Shown piece by piece: positions 1 to 5,025 of a stretch of DNA of 7,284 nucleotides. The stretch's first letter is position 1. The number at the start of each line of letters is the position of its first letter. Source of the stretch: Gammaproteobacteria bacterium (GTDB lineage Bacteria; Pseudomonadota; Gammaproteobacteria; Steroidobacterales; Steroidobacteraceae); assembly GCA_030830595.1 (NCBI GenBank), contig JAURMS010000298.1, forward strand, positions 1 to 7,284. The letters run 5' to 3'. Below the pieces are notes generated by a model. The model was not told where the DNA came from, ran no database searches, and worked only from the letters and a program-made list of their open reading frames with translations. The position numbers and the translations under genes are program-made.

Positions 1-656
1 GCAACATCACACGACGCAAGCTGCTCGAGGCGAAGCTGATGGAGGCTAACCGCCTGGAGCAGCGCCGCCTCGGGCGTGAGCTGCACGATGGCCTGGGCCA
101 GCAGTTGACCGGGATCTCGCTGATGCTAGAGGGACTGCGATCCGAGCTGGGCCCGGTTGAGCCCGCCTTGGCAGACCGGATGGCCAGGGTATCAAGCGTG
201 ATCCAGTCCGCGATTCGTAACACCCGCCAACTCGCGCAGGTGCTGTCCCCCGTGCATGAGGGGCCGGAGGGCCTGATCCCCGCTCTGCGCCTGCTGATCG
301 AGCAGGTTCGTACTGCGGGCCTGGAGGCAGCCCTGCTGGAAACGGACTCAGGGTGCTCCATCCGGCTCTCGCTACCGGCATGCAGCGACCTCTACCGGGT
401 GGCCCAGGAAGCGATCAACAACGCGCTTCGCCATGCCGCACCCAGCTCCATCGTGCTGCGCTTGTCCGCGACCGACCAGATGGTGCACCTTGAGGTGGTG
501 GATGACGGCGTGGGCATCGACACCCGCTCGCTGGACAAGCCCGGCTTTGGCCTCCTCAGCATGCGCCATCGCGTGACCGGACTGCAGGGCAAGCTGGAGA
601 TTGCCCGCGCCGAGCCGGGCACCCGGATCAAGGTGACCGTGCCTCAGTCGGCCTGA
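1..656 (+). CDS. Sensor histidine kinase, NarL/LuxR-type two-component family, C-terminal part (5' end outside window)
   Basis: This is the catalytic half of a sensor histidine kinase that would autophosphorylate on histidine and pass the phosphate to a response regulator. The frame is open from position 3 to the TGA at 654-656, so the gene starts before the window. The first visible residues, NITRRKLLEAKL, resemble the DITERK-like end of a PAS/PAC domain and its coiled-coil linker, so a PAS sensor probably lies upstream. The HisKA_3 dimerisation box follows (GRELHDGLGQQLTG, phospho-acceptor His codon at 84-86). The HATPase_c domain shows the N box (AQEAINNALRHA, about 402-437), the G1 box (VVDDGVGID) and the G2 box (GFGLLSMRHRV). 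An ATG at 39 is internal and is not the real start. No receiver domain or partner regulator is visible; a LuxR-type regulator would normally be nearby, perhaps upstream. The 3' end overlaps the convergent lipase gene by 13 bp. The family call is secure; the signal sensed is unknown. Confidence 0.93.
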   Translation, partial: NITRRKLLEAKLMEANRLEQRRLGRELHDGLGQQLTGISLMLEGLRSELGPVEPALADRMARVSSVIQSAIRNTRQLAQVLSPVHEGPEGLIPALRLLIEQVRTAGLEAALLETDSGCSIRLSLPACSDLYRVAQEAINNALRHAAPSSIVLRLSATDQMVHLEVVDDGVGIDTRSLDKPGFGLLSMRHRVTGLQGKLEIARAEPGTRIKVTVPQSA

Positions 657-2050
657 GCCTGCGGTAAACGGTCGAGCGCGCGCAGGAGTGCCCGCTGGCA
701 ATCGAGATCGCCGACCAATTGGTTGTGGGAGGCGCACACGAAGGTAGACTCACGCGGGCCGCTGCACAGGGCCTCGGCGCCGGCAGACTTCGGCCAGTCT
801 GGGCGACCTGCTGCACTGGCACGCGTTACCGTGCCATCGCCGGGCTCCAGCAGGAGTTGCTCATAGTCGAGTCCCGCTTGTGGCCAGCGGACGCTGTCGG
901 GCGTCGCCCGCGCATGCCACTGTCCGGCCACGCGTTCCAGCATCAGCCGAGCAAGGGTCGGACGGCACTCGCCACCGATGGTGTAATAAGCCAACTCGGC
1001 CGGCAGGGGCGCCGAACGGATTGCGCTGCGGAACTGGCGGGCCCGGTCCAGTCGGCCCAGGAAGGCACGCTCCAGCATCAGGACGCGCTCGTGTCCCGCC
1101 GTGCGACCCTGTGCCTGGGCGCGAACCCGCGCACGGATGGCGTCGTTGAAGATCCCGAGTCCGAAATCACGCCAGAGGTCAGGGTCGCAACTGTCAGCCG
1201 CGAGGGGCTGCCCCCGCTCGTCCAGAAGCCAGGCGTCGTCGCCATGCGGCAGCAGCTGATAGGGACTCTCGGCGGTCATCAGGGTCTCGGGTGCCACGGT
1301 GCCCAGGCCCAGGGGCTCGCCCTCGACCAGGGCCTGAAAGCTCCGCGCCATGCCCAGTTCGGGCACGCCGATGGCGACCAGCCGTTCTACCCGCGCGGCG
1401 CCGGAAAAATCCGGCCCCAGGGCGACGGCCGATTCCAGGCTGCGCGCACCGTGCAGCAGGTAGTGGCGAGCCACCGTTCCGCCACTGGAGTGGACCACGA
1501 GATCGACGCGCTGCCCAGTTCGACCTGAACTCTCCACCACCTGCTCGATGAAGCGGGCCAGGTCCTGCGCCGCGCGGGCCAGGTCGCGTCGCCAGTCATA
1601 GAGAAACAGGTACAGCGAGGGGGCATCGCCCGCTGGCGGCTGGCCCGGTCGGGCCAGGCGATATCCCCCGGCCTCCTGGAGCATCCCCACCAGCGGTCCA
1701 TAAAAGTCGACAGTGCCGATGGCATCGAACAGGCCAGCGGCTTCGATGCCATCGTCCAGCGCCGCGCCGGTCTCCGGGTCGAGCGGCAGCGCCAGCTGGT
1801 CGTAATCGTCCAGCAGCAGCTCGGCGGTGCCCACCGGCCAGACCTCGCGCCCGTCCTGACGACGTCGCAGGCGGGCACCGAACGCACCGTGCACGAACAC
1901 CACGGGAGGGCGTGGCGCGCCGGAGTGGAACCAGGCGGGAGGCTCGCTCAACCACCGGCCTACTGCCCCGCAACCCGCCATGGGCAGCGCTCCGGCCAGC
2001 GAAGCGATCACCCGCCGGCGCGAGAGATCAGTCTTGTCCGCTTGGCTCAT
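644..2050 (-). CDS. LCAT-like alpha/beta-hydrolase (putative lipase/acyltransferase) with Tat/lipoprotein-like N-terminus
   Basis: A 468-residue putative serine lipase or acyltransferase of the lecithin:cholesterol acyltransferase-like alpha/beta-hydrolase group. The N-terminus has a twin-arginine-like stretch (SRRRVIA, residues 10-16), a hydrophobic run, and PMAGC with Cys27 as a possible lipidation site. Met at -3 makes the lipobox imperfect, so Tat export with or without lipid anchoring is an inference. The fold shows VFVHGAFG (51-58, oxyanion region), the LCAT-type LYDWRRD (150-156), the nucleophile elbow VHSSGG (Ser188), PGDGTV (Asp405, likely acid) and SHNQ (His442, likely triad base). 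The start is the ATG at 2048-2050. A longer open frame reaches 2203 but lies inside the upstream regulator gene and translates to non-homologous, Arg/Trp/Cys-rich sequence. No strong Shine-Dalgarno is visible, and the start overlaps the end of the WYL gene by 23 nt, so translational coupling is likely. This is the last gene of the minus-strand operon. The substrate is unknown. Confidence 0.88.
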   Translation of the reverse strand: MSQADKTDLSRRRVIASLAGALPMAGCGAVGRWLSEPPAWFHSGAPRPPVVFVHGAFGARLRRRQDGREVWPVGTAELLLDDYDQLALPLDPETGAALDDGIEAAGLFDAIGTVDFYGPLVGMLQEAGGYRLARPGQPPAGDAPSLYLFLYDWRRDLARAAQDLARFIEQVVESSGRTGQRVDLVVHSSGGTVARHYLLHGARSLESAVALGPDFSGAARVERLVAIGVPELGMARSFQALVEGEPLGLGTVAPETLMTAESPYQLLPHGDDAWLLDERGQPLAADSCDPDLWRDFGLGIFNDAIRARVRAQAQGRTAGHERVLMLERAFLGRLDRARQFRSAIRSAPLPAELAYYTIGGECRPTLARLMLERVAGQWHARATPDSVRWPQAGLDYEQLLLEPGDGTVTRASAAGRPDWPKSAGAEALCSGPRESTFVCASHNQLVGDLDCQRALLRALDRLPQAQAD

Positions 2051-3005
2051 AAGCGGCGGCAGCCCTGCGCAACTCCCCGGCCACCCTCCTGCGCAAGGTC
2101 GCGGGGCCCAACACTTCCACCTCGGACCCGTGACGCAGGATGTCCATGACCAGCTCCGGCTCCTCGCTGTAGGGGACCTCCAGCAGGTAGTAGCCGTCGG
2201 CATCGAACGCGCCCCGCTGTCCGGAGTGCCAGGTCTCGCTGGCCACCCAGCGCGCGCGCGCCGGCGAAAAGCGCAGCCGGGCGAGCTTCACCTGCTCACC
2301 CGCGAAGATGCCGTAACCGGCCCGCAGCACCGCATCGAGCTGTAAGGGGTTGACCTCCCGTGCCGCCTCCTCCAGCACGGCGGCTCCGGCGATGGCATCG
2401 ACGGCAAAGGTGCGCAGGTCATCGCGGGTGTGACACCAGGCATCGAGGTACCAGTTGTACCGATAGTGAACCAGACGCTGGGGTGACACCATGCGCTCGC
2501 TCAACTCACCCGATTGCCGCCGCAGGTGACTGATCCGAAGGCGCCGCCGGTTCAACAGCCCGAAGGACAGCGACTCGAAGACCTCCCGATCGACCGGCCG
2601 GGTGCCCATCGGCAGCAGCTTGATGCGGTTGCGGATTTCCCGGTGACCCTGGTCGCCCCCCTCCAGCAGGCCGGCCAGGCGCTCGCGCAGCGGCTCGAGC
2701 TGACGCGATAACAGCCCGGTCCCCAGCTGGCCGAGGAGGTGTTCGATCTCGAGCAGCGCATAAATTTCGGCTGGACTGAACCAGACGCCGGGCAATTCGG
2801 CCACGTCGGCCCCCGGCTCCAGCACATAGGCCTGCTGCTCGGCTGACCACACGATGGGTACGTTGAGCCGGTCACGCAGGTACTCGATGTCGCGCTTGAA
2901 GGTGGAGTGAGACACCTCCAGTTCCTGCTCGATCTCGCGCCGGGTCAGGGCGCCCCGCTCGAGCAGGCGGCTGCGGATCCGATAGAAGCGTTCGGTCCGG
3001 TCCAC
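2028..3005 (-). CDS. WYL-domain helix-turn-helix transcriptional regulator (YafY/DeoR-like)
   Basis: A 325-residue DNA-binding regulator of the HTH-WYL family; such proteins repress or activate operons, often their own, in response to a ligand or nucleic acid bound by the WYL domain. Residues 1-60 form a winged HTH (LTRREIEQELEVSHSTFKRD, then EYLRDRLNVPI and a wing ending QQAYVLE). Residues 140-230 form the WYL domain, with the signature YNWYLDAWCH (W185-Y186-L187) and DDLRTFAVDAI. The C-terminal part (about 236-315) matches a WCX-like extension. Length is typical. The start is a GTG at 3003-3005, giving MDRTERFYRIRSRLLERG, a usual beginning for this family; a G-rich stretch just upstream (GGGCGGGG) may act as ribosome binding site. 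The gene lies 20 nt after the sugar dehydrogenase stop and overlaps the lipase start. Its targets may be this operon or the divergent gene at 5026; that is inference from position only. Confidence 0.92.
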   Translation of the reverse strand: MDRTERFYRIRSRLLERGALTRREIEQELEVSHSTFKRDIEYLRDRLNVPIVWSAEQQAYVLEPGADVAELPGVWFSPAEIYALLEIEHLLGQLGTGLLSRQLEPLRERLAGLLEGGDQGHREIRNRIKLLPMGTRPVDREVFESLSFGLLNRRRLRISHLRRQSGELSERMVSPQRLVHYRYNWYLDAWCHTRDDLRTFAVDAIAGAAVLEEAAREVNPLQLDAVLRAGYGIFAGEQVKLARLRFSPARARWVASETWHSGQRGAFDADGYYLLEVPYSEEPELVMDILRHGSEVEVLGPATLRRRVAGELRRAAAAYEPSGQD

Positions 3006-3013
3006 GGCCCCGC
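3006..3013 (-). promoter_or_regulatory. G-rich candidate ribosome binding site of the WYL regulator gene
   Basis: Read on the minus strand, the bases immediately before the GTG start are GGGCGGGGCC. This is only a loose match to an AGGAGG-type Shine-Dalgarno. It lies downstream of the hairpin at 3019-3040, and its G-rich 5' part overlaps a second copy of the hairpin's 3' arm. Confidence is low because GC-rich DNA yields such runs by chance. Confidence 0.3.
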
Positions 3014-3018
3014 CCGCA

Positions 3019-3040
3019 GCGCCCGCTAGCTCGCGGGCGC
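3019..3040 (-). promoter_or_regulatory. Perfect 8-bp GC hairpin across the sugar dehydrogenase stop codon
   Basis: The bases GCGCCCGC at 3019-3026 and GCGGGCGC at 3033-3040 are exact reverse complements separated by a 6-base loop. In the minus-strand mRNA the first arm falls in the last codons of the sugar dehydrogenase gene, and its stop TAG (3026-3028) sits at the loop/second-arm junction. There is no T-tract after it on either strand, so it does not look like an intrinsic terminator. A second copy of the 3' arm core (complement of 3011-3017) lies next to the WYL start, so the 5' arm could pair with either copy. A role in translational coupling to the WYL gene, or in mRNA stability, is inferred. 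Confidence 0.45.
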
Positions 3041-4168
3041 CAGGCGCAGGATCCGGCTGGCGGTTCCTGAGTCGGTCAGCAGGTAGATCGCCCCGTCCGG
3101 ACCCTGTCGCACGTGTCGCAGGCGCTCGCCGAGGTCAATCCGCTCTTCCTGAACCACGCGGTTATCGCCTGACACCTGCAGGCGGATCAGCGCCTGCTCC
3201 GAGAGCGTTGCCAGCAGCAGCTGGCCCTTCCAGGCCTCGATGAGGTCGCCGGTGTAAAAGGCGATGCCGGAGGGCGATACCGAGGGCACCCAGTGATACA
3301 CGGGCTGCTCCATGCCGGCCTTCTCGGTGCCCTCGCCGATGCTGGGACCGTAGTACTCGCGGCCGTAGGTGATCACCGGCCAGCCGTAGTTGAGCCCGGC
3401 CTGGATGCGATTCACCTCATCCCCACCGCGGGGCCCGAATTCGGCACCCCACAGCTCGCCCGTGTCGGGGTGAAGGTCTGCACCCTGCACGTTGCGGTGT
3501 CCCAGCGAGAAGGTTTCCGGCAGGGCCCCCTCGCGCCCGAGGTAGGGATTGTCCTCCGGAACTCCCCCATCCGGGCGGATGCGCACGACCTTGCCGAAAT
3601 GCGTGGCGAGGTCCTGGGCACTGTCGCGCTGGGAGCCACGGTCGCCCAGGGTCACGAACAGGTGGCCATCCCGGGCGAAGACCAGGCGAGAGCCGTAGTG
3701 GTGCTTGCTGTCGAGCTTGTTCCGCTGCCGGAAGATGACCTCGAGGTCCTGCAGGGATTCGCCCTGCAGGCGAGCACGGGCCACGGAAGTACCCGATGCA
3801 TCGCCCTCCCCCGGCTCGGAATAACTCAGGTAGACCAACCCGTTCTGCGCAAAATCCGGGTCGAGCGCCACATCCAGCAGGCCGCCCTGGCCCACCGCCC
3901 TGACCGGGGGCACCCCCGCGAGGGGTGCCGACAGGCGCCCGTCGGTGCCAAGCAACCTGAGACGCCCCGGCCGTTCCGTGACCAGCGCCCGGCCGTCAGG
4001 CAGGAAGGCCAGGCCCCAGGGATGCTCGAGCCCCTCGGCCACGGTGGTAACGGCCAGCTTGCCGGCCTCGGACTCCAGCACCCGGTCAGCGGGCACCGAG
4101 GCCGGCGTTGCCGAAGAACAAGCGGCCATCAGGCCGGTCAGACACACCAGGCGAACAACGTGCCGCAA
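3026..4168 (-). CDS. PQQ-dependent aldose sugar dehydrogenase (soluble GDH/YliI family), putative lipoprotein
   Basis: A 380-residue six-bladed beta-propeller dehydrogenase of the glucose/sorbosone dehydrogenase (GSDH) family, which includes E. coli YliI. Such enzymes oxidise aldoses in the periplasm using PQQ. The N-terminus is a short signal peptide (LVCLTGLMAAC) with Cys17 as candidate lipidation site; Met at -3 is slightly unusual. Family hallmarks in order: LEHPWGLAFLPDGRALVTER (47-66), GQGGLLDVALDPDF (93-106), KHHYGSRLVF (155-164, containing the likely catalytic His), VTLGDRG (172-178), SLGHRNVQG (221-229, Arg225 probably contacting PQQ), GAEFGPRGGDEVN (241-253) and LNYGWPVITYG (259-269). 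Length is normal for the family. The start is a TTG at 4166-4168: it alone gives a full signal peptide and has a GGGAGGG ribosome site 8 nt upstream; the ATG at residue 14 would remove the signal. It begins 3 nt after the NYN-LOTUS stop, so the genes are probably translated together. No PQQ biosynthesis gene is visible here. Substrate is unknown. Confidence 0.93.
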   Translation of the reverse strand: MRHVVRLVCLTGLMAACSSATPASVPADRVLESEAGKLAVTTVAEGLEHPWGLAFLPDGRALVTERPGRLRLLGTDGRLSAPLAGVPPVRAVGQGGLLDVALDPDFAQNGLVYLSYSEPGEGDASGTSVARARLQGESLQDLEVIFRQRNKLDSKHHYGSRLVFARDGHLFVTLGDRGSQRDSAQDLATHFGKVVRIRPDGGVPEDNPYLGREGALPETFSLGHRNVQGADLHPDTGELWGAEFGPRGGDEVNRIQAGLNYGWPVITYGREYYGPSIGEGTEKAGMEQPVYHWVPSVSPSGIAFYTGDLIEAWKGQLLLATLSEQALIRLQVSGDNRVVQEERIDLGERLRHVRQGPDGAIYLLTDSGTASRILRLAPAS

Positions 4169-4171
4169 CGC

Positions 4172-4990
4172 TCAACCCTCCCGACCGGTCACCCCGGTAA
4201 TGATGTAACCGCCGGACTTCGCGTCGTGCTCCAGCGCGAGCAGCTTGCGATCCCGGGCCTCCTCCAGCAATTTTCCGAAAGTCTTGAACCCGTGGTAAGT
4301 CTCGTTGAAGCCTGGCTTGCGGCGCTTGAGCGCCTGCTTGACCATTGAACCCCAGATCTTTTCGCCCGGGTCGCGGTCCTCCATCAGCGCCTCGATGGTC
4401 TCGATGGCGAGGTCGAAGGCTTCCTGCTTGCGGGCCTCTTCGGGGCTGGGTTCTACCTTCGGGGCAGCGCGGGTGCCGCGGCCGCGACGGCGTCCGCCGC
4501 CGGACTGCTCGGCCTGCCTGGCCAGGTCATCGTAGTAAATGAACTCGTCGCAATTGGCAATCAACAGGTCTGAGGAGGAATTCTTGACCCCGACGCCAAC
4601 CACCGTCTTGTTGTTCTCACGCAGCTTGCTCACGAGCGGCGAGAAATCGGAGTCGCCACTGACGATGACAAAAGTGTCGACATGCGCCTTGGTGTAGCAG
4701 AGGTCCAGGGCATCCACCACCATGCGGATATCCGCGGAGTTCTTGCCCGACTGACGGACATGCGGAATGTCGATGAGTTCGAAGGCCGCCTCGTGCATTC
4801 CCGCCTTGAACTCCTTGTAGCGCTGCCAGTCACAGTAGGCCTTCTTGACCACGATGTTGCCCTTCAACAGCAGGCGCTCGAGCACCTTGCCGATGTCGAA
4901 GGCGGCATAGTTGGCGTCGCGGACGCCGAGGGCGACGTTCTCGAAGTCGCAGAACACCGCCATGATCCTTGTACTGGACTGAGTGGCCAA
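4172..4990 (-). CDS. NYN-domain (LabA/PIN-like) putative ribonuclease with C-terminal LOTUS/OST-HTH domain
   Basis: A 272-residue cytoplasmic protein. Residues 10-156 are a NYN (PIN-like) domain with the acidic residues expected for metal-dependent RNA cleavage: FCDFENVALG (Asp15), GKNSADIRMVVDALD (Asp87, Asp93) and VSGDSDFSPLVSKLRE (Asp113, Asp115). Residues 159-187 form a Gly/Arg-rich basic linker (SGGGRRRGRGTR). Residues 190-265 resemble a LOTUS/OST-HTH RNA-binding module, including IWGSMVKQALKRRKPGFN and YHGFKTFGKLLEEA. NYN-LOTUS proteins are proposed RNA processing or decay factors; activity of this one is not shown. I chose the TTG at 4988-4990 because an excellent AGGAGGAG site lies 4 nt upstream of it; the alternative ATG at 4961-4963 has only AAGGA 2-3 nt away and would start directly on the first beta strand. 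It is first in a probable four-gene operon; its stop is 3 nt before the sugar dehydrogenase start. The domain architecture is clear, the physiological role is not. Confidence 0.92.
   Translation of the reverse strand: MATQSSTRIMAVFCDFENVALGVRDANYAAFDIGKVLERLLLKGNIVVKKAYCDWQRYKEFKAGMHEAAFELIDIPHVRQSGKNSADIRMVVDALDLCYTKAHVDTFVIVSGDSDFSPLVSKLRENNKTVVGVGVKNSSSDLLIANCDEFIYYDDLARQAEQSGGGRRRGRGTRAAPKVEPSPEEARKQEAFDLAIETIEALMEDRDPGEKIWGSMVKQALKRRKPGFNETYHGFKTFGKLLEEARDRKLLALEHDAKSGGYIITGVTGREG
4176..4182 (-). promoter_or_regulatory. Shine-Dalgarno of the sugar dehydrogenase gene (supports TTG start)
   Basis: The minus strand reads GGGAGGG here, followed by about 8 nt and then TTG at 4168. It lies within the last codons of the NYN-LOTUS gene, just before that gene's TGA at 4172-4174, as expected for translational coupling. 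It decides the choice of TTG as start codon. Confidence 0.7.
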
Positions 4991-4994
4991 GAAA

Positions 4995-5002
4995 CTCCTC
5001 CT
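4995..5002 (-). promoter_or_regulatory. Strong Shine-Dalgarno of the NYN-LOTUS gene (supports TTG start)
   Basis: The minus strand reads AGGAGGAG, then TTTC, then TTG at 4990. The spacing of the AGGAGG core to TTG is about 6 nt, near optimal, whereas the distance to the ATG at 4963 is over 30 nt. This is the strongest ribosome binding site in the window and sits inside the 35-bp divergent intergenic region. Confidence 0.75.
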
Positions 5003-5010
5003 GGAACCGG

Positions 5011-5016
5011 TACAAT
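5011..5016 (+). promoter_or_regulatory. Possible -10 element (TACAAT) before the FAD oxidoreductase gene
   Basis: TACAAT differs from the sigma70 -10 consensus at one position and lies in the only AT-rich patch of the divergent junction (about 5010-5020). No convincing -35 hexamer is found 15-19 bp upstream (bases there read roughly GCCAAGAAAC). If used, transcription would begin around 5022-5024, giving a leaderless or nearly leaderless mRNA for the ATG at 5026, which fits the absence of a Shine-Dalgarno there. This rests on one hexamer and is weak. Confidence 0.25.
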
Positions 5017-5025
5017 AACACGGGC

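Noticed and set aside
2051..2203. N-terminal extension of the lipase to an ATG at 2203
   Set aside because: The 51 extra residues lie inside the WYL gene in another frame and look non-homologous; the ATG at 2050 gives a sensible export signal.
2251..2261. Short alternating CG run as a Z-DNA or repeat element
   Set aside because: It is about ten bases inside the WYL coding region and encodes ordinary Ala/Arg codons in a GC-rich genome.
3019..3040. The hairpin as an intrinsic terminator
   Set aside because: Neither side has a run of T residues, and the next gene of the operon starts 13 nt further on.
3293..4348. 351-codon open frame on the plus strand opposite the sugar dehydrogenase
   Set aside because: It covers the complement of a well-supported gene and runs into the NYN gene; no motifs are recognisable. 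Same reasoning applies to the plus-strand frame at 719-1528 opposite the lipase.
2028..4990. WYL regulator plus NYN protein as a phage defence island
   Set aside because: Both domains occur in defence loci, but the remaining genes are a sugar dehydrogenase, a lipase and a metabolic flavoprotein, with no effector, integrase or repeats visible.
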